From positions 1-64,000 of the forward strand of contig JABBAP010000067.1 of assembly GCA_018607905.1 (NCBI GenBank): a stretch of 64,000 nt of DNA. The letters are read 5' to 3'. Position numbers and translations under genes: made by a program. The stretch is from Paracoccaceae bacterium. Lineage in GTDB: Bacteria; Pseudomonadota; Alphaproteobacteria; Rhodobacterales; Rhodobacteraceae. Below the pieces are notes generated by a model. The model was not told the origin of the DNA. It was given only the letters and a program-made list of their open reading frames with translations, and did no database searches. This document shows positions 43,190 through 52,785 of the stretch, piece after piece. How positions within the stretch are numbered: the stretch's first letter is position 1; every line of letters starts with the position of its first letter.

Positions 43190-44613
43190 ATCTTCGAGCC
43201 ACCCACGGTCAATCCGCCGATCATCAGGGTGGGTTGGCCGACGCCCACTGGCACCCATTGGCCTTGTTTGCCGCAGTTGCCCATTCCTGGATCAAGCGCC
43301 ATGTCGTTGCCGATGGCGCGGATGTGTTTCAGGGCGGTTGCGCCGTCACCAATCAGGGTTGCGCCTTTGACGGGTGCGCCGACGACGCCATTTTTCACGC
43401 GGTAGGCTTCGGTGCAGGAAAACACGAATTTGCCGTTGGTGATATCCACTTGGCCGCCGCCAAAGCCGACGGCGTGAATGCCGTCTTTCAGATCTGACAC
43501 GATGTCGCCAGGGTTGATCGTGCCGCCCAGCATGTAGGTGTTGGTCATGCGGGGCATTGGCGCGTGTTGATAGCTTTCGCGGCGGCCATTGCCTGTGGGA
43601 GCGACCCCCATGAGGCGGGCGTTTTGGCGGTCTTGCATGTAGCCGACGAGTATTCCGTCCTTGATGAGGGTGTTTTTGCCAGATTGCGTGCCCTCATCAT
43701 CGAAGCTGATCGAGCCGCGGCGGTCTGGAATGGTGCCATCGTCCAGGACGGTGACGCCTTTGGCGGCGATGCGTTGGCCGAGCAGACCTGCGAAGGCGGA
43801 GGTTTTCTTGCGGTTGAAATCGCCCTCTAACCCGTGGCCGATGGCTTCGTGCAGCAGGATGCCGGGCCAACCCGGGCCGAGGACCACATCGAAGGTACCA
43901 GCGGGGGCGGGTTCGGCATCGAGGTTGACGAGGGCGACGCGCAGGGCCTCGCGTGCTTTGATTTGCCAATTGGCGGGGTCGATCAATCCGGTAAGGCCGT
44001 AACGACCACCGCCGCCTGCGGAACCAGATTCGCGGCGACCGTCTTGATCGACGATGACCGAGACGTTGAGGCGGGTCATCGGGCGCACGTCGCGCACGCG
44101 GATGCCTTCCGGGCGCAGAATTTCGATTTCTTGCAAACTGGCGGAGATGGAGGCGGAGACTTGGACGACGCGCGGGTCTAGGTCGCGGGTGAATGCATCT
44201 ATTTCGCGCAGAGTTTCGACTTTGACGGAAAATTCAGCGTCGGCCATGGGATCGGCGTCGGTGTAGAGGCGTTGATTTGTGGCTTGGGGGGCTGGGGCCA
44301 TAGTTGCGCCACCTGATCCAACGGCCAATCGCGCGGTTTCGGCGGCGCGTTTTAGGGCGGCTTCGGTCATTTCGGTGGAATGGGCGTATCCCGTGGTTTC
44401 GCCTTTGACGGCGCGCAGGCCGAAGCCTTCGGAGGCGTCATAGCTGGCGGTTTTGAGGCGATTGTCGTCAAAAACCAACGATTCAGAGCGGCGGCGTTCA
44501 AGGAACAACTCGCCATCATCAGCGCCATCCGTGGCTGCGCGCAGGATTTTGAGTGCGGCATTTTCGTCAAATTGTGTTTCAAACGGGCGAAATGGGCTTT
44601 GATCGGTGGCCAA
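43186..44613 (-). CDS. tldD: TldD family metalloprotease
   Basis: This 475-residue protein has the zinc motif HEAIGHGLEGD near residue 255 and the TldD core features DDEGTQSGKNTLIKDGILVGYM and TNTYMLGGTI. TldD works with TldE (PmbA) to cut unfolded peptides, including microcin precursors and CcdA. tldE is not in the window. It is divergent from coxB, with about 185 bases between start codons. Confidence 0.95.
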   Translation of the reverse strand: MATDQSPFRPFETQFDENAALKILRAATDGADDGELFLERRRSESLVFDDNRLKTASYDASEGFGLRAVKGETTGYAHSTEMTEAALKRAAETARLAVGSGGATMAPAPQATNQRLYTDADPMADAEFSVKVETLREIDAFTRDLDPRVVQVSASISASLQEIEILRPEGIRVRDVRPMTRLNVSVIVDQDGRRESGSAGGGGRYGLTGLIDPANWQIKAREALRVALVNLDAEPAPAGTFDVVLGPGWPGILLHEAIGHGLEGDFNRKKTSAFAGLLGQRIAAKGVTVLDDGTIPDRRGSISFDDEGTQSGKNTLIKDGILVGYMQDRQNARLMGVAPTGNGRRESYQHAPMPRMTNTYMLGGTINPGDIVSDLKDGIHAVGFGGGQVDITNGKFVFSCTEAYRVKNGVVGAPVKGATLIGDGATALKHIRAIGNDMALDPGMGNCGKQGQWVPVGVGQPTLMIGGLTVGGSKI

Positions 44614-44798
44614 AGGGGCGATTCCTTCTATTTATGGTTCAAGCGGGCCAAAAAGCTGCGGTATGCGGCAAATAGAACGCTTGTCCTTTAGACTGTAATA
44701 TTGTTTTTAGGGCGCAGTAGACAACAGGGGATTCTGGTGTGCGTTTCGCATGGGACTCCCGACCGACAAAAAAGTCGATCAGAATAGGACTGGATCAT

Positions 44799-45713
44799 AT
44801 GCAAGCTGTGAGCGCATTGAAGAAAATTGGGGCAACACTCGCAGGTGTTTCGCTGGCTGGAGCCGTTTGGGCGCAAGATGGCGCTGACGCGACTTTGCCT
44901 GAGCTGAAAACACTGGGTATTCCGAACCAAGACGGCTACGGATTTCAAGCACCAGCGACCGAGTTGATGACGGATGTGATCGCTTTGGACACGTTTCTTT
45001 TGTGGATCATCACGATCATCTCTCTGTTTGTGACCGGGTTGTTGTTGTATTGTGTGTTTGTGTTCAACGCCAAGCGCAACAAAAAGCCAGCGACATTCAC
45101 GCATAACTCTGTGCTTGAGGTTGCTTGGACAGTTGTTCCGATCATCGTTCTGATCATCATGATCCCACCGTCCCTGACATTGTTGTTCAAGCAACAGGAA
45201 ATCCCTGCAGCCGACATCACGATCAAAGCCACGGGCAACCAGTGGTATTGGTCACACGAATATGTGGATCATGGCTTTGGTTTTGACAGCTTCATGCTTC
45301 CAAAAGAAGATCTGGCAGCAAACGGCTATGAGCAAGACGAGTATTTGCTGGCGACAGACACAGCCGTGGTTGTGCCGACAGGTAAGGTCATCGTTGTGCA
45401 GGTAACGGGCGCGGATGTGATCCATGCGTGGACGATCCCAGCGTTTGGCGTAAAGCAAGATGCCGTTCCGGGCCGTTTGGCGCAGTTGTGGTTCGAAGTG
45501 GACGAAGGCAAAGAGGGCATTTATTTCGGTCAGTGTTCTGAATTGTGTGGCAAAGACCATTCGTACATGCCGATCACCGTGAAAGCCGTTTCCCAAGCGG
45601 ATTACGACACATGGTTGGCCAGTGCCAAAGCGGAATACGCGCAAGGTCCCGTGACTGTTAAAGTTGCTGACGCCAACATGATTAAAGTTCTGGAAACCGA
45701 AGCAGCGAACTAA
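44799..45713 (+). CDS. coxB: Cytochrome c oxidase subunit II
   Basis: From the ATG at 44799 the protein has 304 residues. A signal-like N-terminus (about 1-24, ending VWA-Q) is followed by two membrane helices (about 60-85 and 103-125) and a periplasmic cupredoxin domain. The CuA site is complete: a histidine in VIHAWTIP, then CSELCGKDHSYMP. It accepts electrons from cytochrome c in the aa3-type oxidase. The operon order coxB-ctaB-small ORF-ctaG-coxC is typical for Rhodobacterales, where subunit I (ctaD) lies elsewhere. Confidence 0.96.
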   Translation: MQAVSALKKIGATLAGVSLAGAVWAQDGADATLPELKTLGIPNQDGYGFQAPATELMTDVIALDTFLLWIITIISLFVTGLLLYCVFVFNAKRNKKPATFTHNSVLEVAWTVVPIIVLIIMIPPSLTLLFKQQEIPAADITIKATGNQWYWSHEYVDHGFGFDSFMLPKEDLAANGYEQDEYLLATDTAVVVPTGKVIVVQVTGADVIHAWTIPAFGVKQDAVPGRLAQLWFEVDEGKEGIYFGQCSELCGKDHSYMPITVKAVSQADYDTWLASAKAEYAQGPVTVKVADANMIKVLETEAAN

Positions 45714-45740
45714 GCTGCTTCGACTTCAACCCGAAAGCCA

Positions 45741-46700
45741 ATGGATAATCCCGTGAGCGATGCAACCGCAAATGACTATGGGCAGGACAGCCAGTTCGAT
45801 GACTATTTCGCGCTGCTGAAACCCCGTGTGATGTCGCTTGTTGTGTTCACGGCGGCCGTTGGTTTGCTGGTCGCGCCTGTGGGCGTGAACCCGGTTATCG
45901 GTTTTGCATCCATTCTGTTCATCGCGCTTGGTGCGGGTGCATCTGGTGCGCTGAACATGTGGTGGGACGCGGATATTGACGCGATCATGAAGCGCACGGT
46001 GAAACGCCCTGTGCCTGATGGCCGTGTGACTCCGAAAAACGCGATGATTGTTGGCCTGTGGCTGTCGGTGATTGCGGTGGGGATGCTGGCGCTGACTGCG
46101 AATTTCTTTGCGGCAGGATTGCTGGCCTTTACGATTTTCTTTTACGCCGTGGTTTACACCATGTGGCTGAAACGCTGGACCCCGCAAAACATTGTTATTG
46201 GTGGTGCGTCTGGTGCCTTCCCGCCGATGGTGGGTTGGGCTGTGGCGACGGGTGGCATTTCGGTTGAAAGCGTGGCGATGTTTATGCTGATCTTTATCTG
46301 GACGCCGCCACATTTTTGGGCGTTGAGCCTGTTTATGAACGATGATTACACCCGTGCTGGCGTGCCGATGTTGCCCGTAACCCACGGCACCCGTGTGACG
46401 CGAAACAACATTCTGGGTTATACTGTTTTGCTGTTTGTGGTGGCGATTGCCACGGCGTTTACAGGCATTGGCGGGCCGATCTATCTGGCGACTGCGGTGA
46501 TTTTGAATGTGTTGTTTTTGATTGGTGCGATGAAGTTGTGGAAACGCACTGACGCGCAAGCAGACGACGATAACTTCGCGGCGGAACGCAAGTTTTTCCG
46601 CCTGTCGCTGGTGTATTTGTTTGCAAGTTTCGCAGCCCTTTTGGGAGACGCGGTGCTGCGCGGATTTGATCTGTTGAACACATGGCCGGTGGTGATCTGA
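45741..46700 (+). CDS. ctaB: Heme O synthase (protoheme IX farnesyltransferase)
   Basis: This 319-residue UbiA-type prenyltransferase has about nine membrane helices. The first Asp-rich motif is NMWWDADIDAIMKRT, and conserved KPRVMSLVVFTA and FFYAVVYTMWLKRWTPQNIV stretches fit CtaB. It adds a farnesyl group to heme B, the first step toward heme A for the oxidase encoded around it. It overlaps the following small gene by one base. Confidence 0.95.
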   Translation: MDNPVSDATANDYGQDSQFDDYFALLKPRVMSLVVFTAAVGLLVAPVGVNPVIGFASILFIALGAGASGALNMWWDADIDAIMKRTVKRPVPDGRVTPKNAMIVGLWLSVIAVGMLALTANFFAAGLLAFTIFFYAVVYTMWLKRWTPQNIVIGGASGAFPPMVGWAVATGGISVESVAMFMLIFIWTPPHFWALSLFMNDDYTRAGVPMLPVTHGTRVTRNNILGYTVLLFVVAIATAFTGIGGPIYLATAVILNVLFLIGAMKLWKRTDAQADDDNFAAERKFFRLSLVYLFASFAALLGDAVLRGFDLLNTWPVVI

Positions 46701-46894
46701 TGGCGATAAAAGCTGAACATCCGCTGCATGGTCGCAGAAAACGCTCCAACATGATGTTGGGCGCGGTTTTGGGCGGTTTTGTTACTTTGGTTTTTGCAAT
46801 CACGATTGTGAAGATGTCCAATGGCGAGAGCCTAGAGGCGTATGATCACACGACCCGCTACAGCATTGAGCCAAAAGCGGAGGCCAGTGAATGA
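46700..46894 (+). CDS. Small single-helix protein between ctaB and ctaG (CoxF-like position)
   Basis: The 64-residue protein has a basic head (IKAEHPLHGRRKRSN), one membrane helix (MMLGAVLGGFVTLVFAITIV) and a polar tail ending in Glu-rich sequence. The ATG at 46700 overlaps the ctaB stop, and its own end overlaps ctaG by four bases. Small one-helix proteins in this position are regular in alphaproteobacterial cox operons and are annotated as oxidase assembly or CoxF-like proteins. The function is unproven. Confidence 0.85.
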   Translation: MAIKAEHPLHGRRKRSNMMLGAVLGGFVTLVFAITIVKMSNGESLEAYDHTTRYSIEPKAEASE

Positions 46895-47481
46895 GCGATC
46901 AGCCAAACACATCTCAGAACCGCTCGCTGGTGTTTAAACTGGTGACTTTGGTGTCTTGCATGTTGGCGTTGTCGTTTGCGTCTGTGCCTTTGTACGATTG
47001 GTTTTGCCGCGTCACAGGCTGGGGCGGTGTGACGAATGTTGCCGCAGGGCCAAGCAGCACGGTGCTGGAGCAAACCATTAAAATTCGCTTTGATGGGTCA
47101 TTGGAACGCGGCATGCCGTGGACGTTCAAACCTGTTGTGCGCGAGATGGAATTAAAGATCGGTGAAACGGGTTTGGCGTTTTATGAAGCGCATAATCCGA
47201 CAGACAAACCGATTGCTGGCACGGCCAGTTTCAATGTTTACCCGTATTCAACGGGAACCTATTTCAACAAGATTGCTTGTTTCTGTTTTGAAATGCAGAT
47301 CCTGCAACCTGGTGAAACCGTTCAGATGCCAGTGACATTCTTTGTTGACCCTGACATGCTGAACGATAAAGAAGCGAAATACGCGAAAACGATCACATTG
47401 AGCTATACGTTTCATGTGACGGATTTGCCCGAAGACGAGGTATCGGCGTTGTCTAACGGCGTTGATACTCAAGTAAACTAA
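46891..47481 (+). CDS. ctaG: Cytochrome c oxidase assembly protein CtaG/Cox11
   Basis: This 196-residue protein has one N-terminal membrane helix (about 14-33) followed by VPLYDWFCRVTGWGG. The periplasmic immunoglobulin-like domain carries the copper-binding CFCFEMQ motif (here KIACFCFEMQIL). It delivers Cu(I) to the CuB site of subunit I. It overlaps the small upstream gene by four bases and ends 29 bases before coxC. Confidence 0.96.
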   Translation: MSDQPNTSQNRSLVFKLVTLVSCMLALSFASVPLYDWFCRVTGWGGVTNVAAGPSSTVLEQTIKIRFDGSLERGMPWTFKPVVREMELKIGETGLAFYEAHNPTDKPIAGTASFNVYPYSTGTYFNKIACFCFEMQILQPGETVQMPVTFFVDPDMLNDKEAKYAKTITLSYTFHVTDLPEDEVSALSNGVDTQVN

Positions 47482-47510
47482 GAAGATTGCGATAATAGGG
47501 ACGAACCACC

Positions 47511-48314
47511 ATGGCGCATGAGAAAAACCACGACTACCACATTTTGAATCCAAGCATCTGGCCACTGTTTGGCGCAGTAAGTGCGTTTACAATGTTGGCG
47601 GGGGCAGTTGCCTTCATGAAAGACCATTCCTTCCCTTGGATCATGTTGATCGGGTTTGTGATGGTTCTATACACGATGTTTGCATGGTGGTCCGAAGTTG
47701 TGGACGAAGCCCATGTTGGCGATCACACACCGGTTGTGGTGATTGGTCTGCGCTACGGTGTGATCATGTTTATCATGTCCGAGGTGATGTTCTTTGTGGC
47801 GTGGTTCTGGTCGTTCTTTAAGCACGCGCTTTATCCGATGACAGAAGGCTCGCCCATCATTGATGGTGTTTGGCCCCCTGTTGGGATTGAAACCTTTGAC
47901 CCTTGGCATTTGCCGCTGATCAACACGTTGATCCTGCTGTGTTCTGGCTGTTTGGCCACTTGGGCGCACCACGCGATTGCACATGACAATGATCGCGATG
48001 CGTTGAAAAAAGGCCTGTGGGGCGCGGTATTGTTGGGCATTTTGTTCACAATTTTCCAAGCCTATGAGTACAGCCACGCGGCGTTCGGCTTTTCTGGAAA
48101 CATTTACGGTGCCAACTTCTTTATGGCGACTGGATTCCACGGCTTTCACGTTGTGATCGGCACGATCTTCCTCGCTGTGTGTTTGGTGCGGGCTTACAAA
48201 GGCCACTTCACACCAGAGCGTCACGTTGGCTTCGAAGCCGCCGCTTGGTACTGGCACTTTGTTGATGTGGTTTGGTTGTTCTTGTTTGCAGCCATCTACA
48301 TCTGGGGCGGCTAA
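47511..48314 (+). CDS. coxC: Cytochrome c oxidase subunit III
   Basis: This 267-residue protein has seven predicted membrane helices. Family features include [15 protein letters not shown] at the start, a conserved Trp/His-rich [19 protein letters not shown], the [11 protein letters not shown] motif, and the [16 protein letters not shown] ending. It stabilises proton pumping and binds lipid in the aa3 oxidase. It is the last core gene of the cox operon, followed by a terminator-like hairpin before SURF1. Confidence 0.97.
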   Translation: MAHEKNHDYHILNPSIWPLFGAVSAFTMLAGAVAFMKDHSFPWIMLIGFVMVLYTMFAWWSEVVDEAHVGDHTPVVVIGLRYGVIMFIMSEVMFFVAWFWSFFKHALYPMTEGSPIIDGVWPPVGIETFDPWHLPLINTLILLCSGCLATWAHHAIAHDNDRDALKKGLWGAVLLGILFTIFQAYEYSHAAFGFSGNIYGANFFMATGFHGFHVVIGTIFLAVCLVRAYKGHFTPERHVGFEAAAWYWHFVDVVWLFLFAAIYIWGG

Positions 48315-48360
48315 GGTTGGCCACCTGTTTGGGTTCGAACAGGGATAAAAGTTTGGGAGG

Positions 48361-48394
48361 GCGCGGGCTGTAGAGTTCGCGCTTTTCCTATTTT
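48361..48394 (+). terminator. Terminator-like hairpin after coxC
   Basis: GCGCGGGCT (48361-48369) pairs with AGTTCGCGC (48374-48382) around GTAG, with two G-U pairs, then TTTTCCTATTTT. It could separate the cox operon from SURF1, at least partly. Confidence 0.6.
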
Positions 48395-48422
48395 GGGCGG
48401 TGCGGGATGCGCGTTCGGATGT

Positions 48423-48548
48423 GAGTATTTAAAGCGTTTCGACTTAATGTTGAAACGCAATTCCCTGCCTCCGCCAATTGGCGGAACGGGATTTGCGTTA
48501 CGAAATGTTTTGGAAAAGTAGAAAAGCATAGGACAAAAGAAGCATGAG
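48423..48548 (+). repeat. Dispersed repeat apparently split by a ~100-base palindromic element, copy 4
   Basis: GAGTATTT (48423-48430) and GGACAAAAGAAGCATGAG (48531-48548) are the two halves of the dispersed repeat. Between them are an inverted repeat GCGTTTC/GAAACGC (48434-48458), a perfect palindrome CCGCCAATTGGCGG (48471-48484), and imperfect flanking arms (AACGCAATTCCC against GGGATTTGCGTT). The second half supplies the SURF1 start codon. Confidence 0.6.
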
Positions 48549-49269
48549 CCTACGGATGATTTTGCCGCTGTTGTTTGGCGTTGCTGGGGTGGCCGTGCTG
48601 TTGTGGCTGGGGTTTTGGCAGCTGGATCGGCTGGCGTGGAAAGAGGCGCGGCTCGATACGATACGCGCCAAGATGGCCGCCGAGCCTGATCCGCTGATTG
48701 ATCATTTCAAATCCACCGCGCCGATTTCGGAGACGAATTACACGCGGGTGACGTTTGAAGGTGTGATGACCGACAAAGAAGCGCATGTTCTGACATCGTT
48801 GAAATATACAGGGCCAGGAAGCCAATCTGGGCCAGGGTTTCGGGTGTTGAAAGAAGTGGTTTGGAACGGCAAGAATTTTCTGCTGGATCTGGGGTTTGTG
48901 CCTGAAGACCAAAAGAACGATCAGCGTCCCGTTGGGCCTGTTCGGGTGGTCGGGAATATCCTGAACCCTGATGATTATGACGCGTCTTTCACACCTGATC
49001 CCGATCTGGAAAAGAACATTTGGTTCGCGCGGTATTTGCCGATGATGGGTCAAGAATTGGGCGTGATCCCGTTCATGGTGGTGGTGGAACGCGCAGAAGT
49101 GATGAAAGATGGCGCTTGGGTGCCATTTGACGCCGTAACCCCGTTGCCCGTGTCGGTGAATATCCCTAATGATCACCGCGAATATGCGATCACTTGGTTC
49201 TCGCTCGCGCTGGTTTGGTTTGGCATGACGGGCTACCTGTTGTGGCGCATTCGTCAAAAGACTGTTTAG
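48544..49269 (+). CDS. SURF1 family cytochrome oxidase biogenesis protein
   Basis: The 241-residue protein has the SURF1 layout: an N-terminal helix (PLLFGVAGVAVLLWLGFWQL, about residues 8-27), a periplasmic domain with GPGFRVLKEVVW and LLDLGFVPEDQ, and a C-terminal helix (WFSLALVWFGMTGYLLW). It helps deliver heme A to subunit I. The start ATG is embedded in the dispersed repeat, which also provides an AGGACAAAAG ribosome-site-like sequence. The thrC start lies eight bases after its stop. Confidence 0.93.
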   Translation: MSLRMILPLLFGVAGVAVLLWLGFWQLDRLAWKEARLDTIRAKMAAEPDPLIDHFKSTAPISETNYTRVTFEGVMTDKEAHVLTSLKYTGPGSQSGPGFRVLKEVVWNGKNFLLDLGFVPEDQKNDQRPVGPVRVVGNILNPDDYDASFTPDPDLEKNIWFARYLPMMGQELGVIPFMVVVERAEVMKDGAWVPFDAVTPLPVSVNIPNDHREYAITWFSLALVWFGMTGYLLWRIRQKTV

Positions 49270-49277
49270 AGGCTGAT

Positions 49278-50666
49278 ATGAAATACATCTCGACCCGTGG
49301 GCAAGCGCCCGAGCTGACATTTGAAGAGGCGATGCTGACCGGATTGGCGCGCGATGGCGGGCTGTATGTTCCAGCTGAGTGGCCGACGTTGAGCGCCGCG
49401 CAGATTGCTGGGTTTGCGGGTAAGTCGTACCAAGATGTGGCGTTTGAGGTGATGAAACCGTTTGTGGGCGACACGTTCACAGACAGTGAGTTTCGCGAGA
49501 TTATCGCCAAGGCCTATGCCTGTTTTGAACATGATGCGGTCTGTCCTGTGAAGCAGTTGGATCACAATCATTACCTGCTAGAACTGTTCCACGGGCCAAC
49601 GCTGGCGTTTAAGGACGTGGCGATGCAGTTGATCGGGCAGATGTTTGAAGTGGCGCTGAAACGCTCGGGCAAACGGGTGACGATTGTTGGGGCGACGTCA
49701 GGGGATACAGGGAGTGCCGCGATTGAAGCGTTTCGCGGGTTGGATGCAGTTGATGTGTTCATCATGTACCCGCATGGCCGTGTGTCCGAGGTGCAGCGAC
49801 GCCAGATGACCACGCCGACGGAAGACAACGTGCATGCGCTGGCGGTCGATGGGGATTTCGATACCTGTCAGGCGCTGCTGAAAGACATGTTCAACGATTT
49901 TGAATTTCGCGATGGGGTTAAATTGGCGGGTGTGAATTCCATCAACTGGGCGCGGGTTTTGGCGCAAGTGGTGTATTATTTCACCAGCGCGGTGAGCCTT
50001 GGTGCGCCGCATCGCAAGGTCTCTTTCTGCGTGCCGACTGGTAATTTTGGCGATGTGTTCGCGGGCTATGTGGCCAAACGCATGGGGTTGCCGATTGATC
50101 GTTTGGTAATTGCGACCAATCAGAATGATATCCTGCACCGCACGTTGCAGACGGGGGATCATGCCAAGACGGGTGTGGAACCATCCATCAGCCCGTCGAT
50201 GGATATTCAGGTGTCCTCGAACTATGAACGCTTGGTGTTTGATCTGTATGACCGCGAGGGCGACGCGGTCAGCCAATTGTTTGAAGCGTTGAAGGATGTG
50301 GGCTCGTTCAAGCTGTCCCAAGGGGCACTGGGGCGGATGGGCGATGAGTTTGATTCTGGGCGGGTTTCTGAGGAAGAAACCAGCGCCGCGATTGCGGATT
50401 TTCGGGCGCGCACGGGCGAGGTTTTATGCCCGCATTCCGCGATTGGCGCAAAGATTGGCGATGAAATGCAATCAGACGTGCCGATGATTACGTTGGCCAC
50501 TGCGCATCCCGCGAAGTTTCCTGCCGCAGTTGAGGCGGCGTGTGGTGTTAACCCCGCGTTACCGCCCCACATGGCAGATTTGTTTGAACGCGACGAGCGG
50601 GTGACGCGCGTTGCAGGTGATTTGGCGGCTGTTGAGGCCGTTATTCGAAAAGGAATTCGCAATTGA
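49278..50666 (+). CDS. thrC: Threonine synthase
   Basis: This 462-residue PLP enzyme turns O-phosphohomoserine into threonine. The PLP lysine lies in LAFKDVAMQLIGQ, and GATSGDTGSAAIEAFRG forms the phosphate-binding loop. MKYISTRGQAPELTFEEAML is the usual N-terminus and sets the start at ATG 49278. It overlaps the M16 peptidase start by four bases, an order conserved in Rhodobacterales. Confidence 0.96.
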   Translation: MKYISTRGQAPELTFEEAMLTGLARDGGLYVPAEWPTLSAAQIAGFAGKSYQDVAFEVMKPFVGDTFTDSEFREIIAKAYACFEHDAVCPVKQLDHNHYLLELFHGPTLAFKDVAMQLIGQMFEVALKRSGKRVTIVGATSGDTGSAAIEAFRGLDAVDVFIMYPHGRVSEVQRRQMTTPTEDNVHALAVDGDFDTCQALLKDMFNDFEFRDGVKLAGVNSINWARVLAQVVYYFTSAVSLGAPHRKVSFCVPTGNFGDVFAGYVAKRMGLPIDRLVIATNQNDILHRTLQTGDHAKTGVEPSISPSMDIQVSSNYERLVFDLYDREGDAVSQLFEALKDVGSFKLSQGALGRMGDEFDSGRVSEEETSAAIADFRARTGEVLCPHSAIGAKIGDEMQSDVPMITLATAHPAKFPAAVEAACGVNPALPPHMADLFERDERVTRVAGDLAAVEAVIRKGIRN

Positions 50667-51925
50667 GCGTTCAATTACACACACTTTCTAACGGATTTCG
50701 CGTTGTTACCGAACACATGCCGGGGCTGAAATCGGCATCATTGGGCATTTGGGTCGGGGCAGGCGGACGCCACGAGCGGCCCGAGCAGAACGGCATTGCG
50801 CATTTTCTGGAACACATGGCGTTTAAGGGCACAAAAAAGCGCAACTCCCTGCAAATTGCTGAGGCAATTGAAGATGTTGGTGGCTATATCAACGCCTATA
50901 CTAGCCGCGAAATGACCGCGTATTACGTGCGCGTTTTAGAAAACGACGTGGCGCTGGCGATGGATGTGATTTCGGACATTGTGCTGAATTCGGTTTTTGA
51001 TCCCGCAGAGGTGGAAATTGAACGCGGCGTGATCCTGTCGGAAATCGGTCAATCGCTCGATACGCCAGACGATGTGATTTTTGATTGGCTGCAAGAAGTG
51101 TCTTATCCAGATCAACCGATTGGGCGCACGATTTTGGGGCCAGAGGAACGGGTTCGTTCATTCACCCGCGATGATCTAAAGGCGTTTGTGGCAGAGCAAT
51201 ATCGCCCAGATCAGATGGTTTTATCTGCGGCGGGGGCTGTGGATCACGATCAGTTGGTGAAAATGGCCGAGGCTGCGTTTGGCGATTTGGAGCGGGGCAC
51301 ATCGCCCATTTTGCAACCTGCTGTGTATCACGGCGGCGAACATCGGGTGATTAAGGATTTGGAGCAGGCGCATTTTGCGCTGGCGTTTGAAACCTCCAGC
51401 TACCGCGATGATGAGATTTATACGGCGCAGGTGTTCTCATTGGCGCTTGGGGGTGGGATGTCGTCCCGTCTGTTCCAAGAAGTGCGTGAAAAACGTGGGC
51501 TGTGCTACACGATTTATGCGCAGGCTGGTGCTTACGTCGATACGGGCAGCCTGATGATTTATGCGGGCACGTCGGGCAGTGATGTGGCGGAATTGTCCAC
51601 CTTGTGCATTGATGAATTGCGCCGTGCAGCTGACGACATGAGTGAGGCCGAAGTGAACCGTGCGCGTGTTCAAATGAAGGCTGGCATGTTGATGGGGTTG
51701 GAAAGCCCGTCGTCGCGGTGTGAACGCCTTGCGCGGATGGTTATGATCTGGGGTCGGGTGCCTGCGCTTGATGAAGTTGTCGCCAAAATTGACGGCGTTG
51801 ATCGTGCTGGCGTTGCGGATTACGGCGCCCGTTTGTGCGCAAGCGGCGTGCCTTCACTGGCGTTGTACGGGCCTGTTGCAGCTGCCCCTGAGGTTGGGAT
51901 TTTGGCGGATCGCTTGGCTGCGTAG
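50663..51925 (+). CDS. M16 family zinc peptidase (mitochondrial-processing-peptidase-like)
   Basis: This 420-residue protein has the inverted zinc motif HFLEH (47-51), followed by MAFKGTKKRN and a downstream glutamate in EIERGVILSEIG. The glycine-rich region SLALGGGMSSRLFQEVREKRGL matches the beta-subunit of mitochondrial processing peptidase, its eukaryotic relative. There is no signal peptide, so it works in the cytoplasm. The start is TTG at 50663 after AAAAGGAATTCGC, overlapping thrC. Confidence 0.93.
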   Translation: MSVQLHTLSNGFRVVTEHMPGLKSASLGIWVGAGGRHERPEQNGIAHFLEHMAFKGTKKRNSLQIAEAIEDVGGYINAYTSREMTAYYVRVLENDVALAMDVISDIVLNSVFDPAEVEIERGVILSEIGQSLDTPDDVIFDWLQEVSYPDQPIGRTILGPEERVRSFTRDDLKAFVAEQYRPDQMVLSAAGAVDHDQLVKMAEAAFGDLERGTSPILQPAVYHGGEHRVIKDLEQAHFALAFETSSYRDDEIYTAQVFSLALGGGMSSRLFQEVREKRGLCYTIYAQAGAYVDTGSLMIYAGTSGSDVAELSTLCIDELRRAADDMSEAEVNRARVQMKAGMLMGLESPSSRCERLARMVMIWGRVPALDEVVAKIDGVDRAGVADYGARLCASGVPSLALYGPVAAAPEVGILADRLAA

Positions 51926-51999
51926 GGGCGACGGTTAAAGTTTGACGGGTGGGTCAAAATAAAGAACAATCATCCAATAATTTCCCAAAGGATTTTGAG

Positions 52000-52620
52000 A
52001 TGCTACAACTTTTAGAACGCCAAGTCGGATTTGACGATGCTTCCATCGGGTTTCCATCTGTAGATACTTGTATGGCGGTGGTTTTGCAGACTGAAACGGG
52101 GTTGTTTGGATGGCACAGTCTAAACACGTCACGTGATGCGATGGAGAAAAATGCAGGCGATTTGCTTATGTTTGTGCGCAGTCAGCCGACGTCTGTTCCC
52201 GTTCGTTTGTATGTTGCAATGAACCGAGAGCAGCATGGGCAAGCCGGCGGTGGGTGGCGTGCGGAATTAGAGGCCATAGCAGAGGGATTGCACTATCATG
52301 GTCCTGCAACGGGCATTGACCTCAAGGTGAATGAGGGAACCTACGTTCAGTTTGAACGCAATGCAGGGTCGCGGACGTGTCAGGTCTCTTACAAGCGGAA
52401 TTCAAAAATGGATTACGAGACGTTTGCGACACGTCTTCACGCAAGCTCTATTCGGCATCGCCAATTGGGTGGAGCAAATGGGTTCAAAGAGGTTTATACG
52501 TCAGCCGCTGGGGACGGGAAAACCAAGGTTTATACCAAAGTTCAGACAAACGCGACGTCCGCAAATGGCCAGTTGAATTCAGTTTCAAGTTCGCAAAGTA
52601 ACTCTATTACCATCGCTTAA
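52000..52620 (+). CDS. Uncharacterised protein, no family recognised
   Basis: From the ATG at 52000 (nine bases after AAAGGA) the protein has 206 residues; an upstream GTG at 51949 would add 17 residues (MGQNKEQSSNNFPKDFE). It looks soluble, with mixed alpha and beta character (IGFPSVDTCMAVVLQTETGL; VPVRLYVAMNREQHG) and a polar Ser/Asn/Gln-rich tail. Early text resembles small CheD-like or chemoreceptor-associated proteins only loosely, not enough to assign. It stands alone between the M16 peptidase and bioY and could be accessory. Confidence 0.6.
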   Translation: MLQLLERQVGFDDASIGFPSVDTCMAVVLQTETGLFGWHSLNTSRDAMEKNAGDLLMFVRSQPTSVPVRLYVAMNREQHGQAGGGWRAELEAIAEGLHYHGPATGIDLKVNEGTYVQFERNAGSRTCQVSYKRNSKMDYETFATRLHASSIRHRQLGGANGFKEVYTSAAGDGKTKVYTKVQTNATSANGQLNSVSSSQSNSITIA

Positions 52621-52785
52621 ACCTAAACGGCCTGATGGCAGTGGGATGCGTAACGACTGTTTCGCACAGCGGTCCTTTGTTAGGCTGCTCTCCTTTATCG
52701 AAAACTTTCAACCTTTGGGTTATTCGCACTTGCAGCATTTTTTGACTCTGCTACAAAAACCGCTCAATAACAAAAGGTTATCTCC

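Noticed and set aside
52767-52781. ATAAC-N5-GTTAT before bioY as a BioR operator
   Set aside because: BioR sites read TTATNNATAA; this inverted repeat has different halves and spacing.
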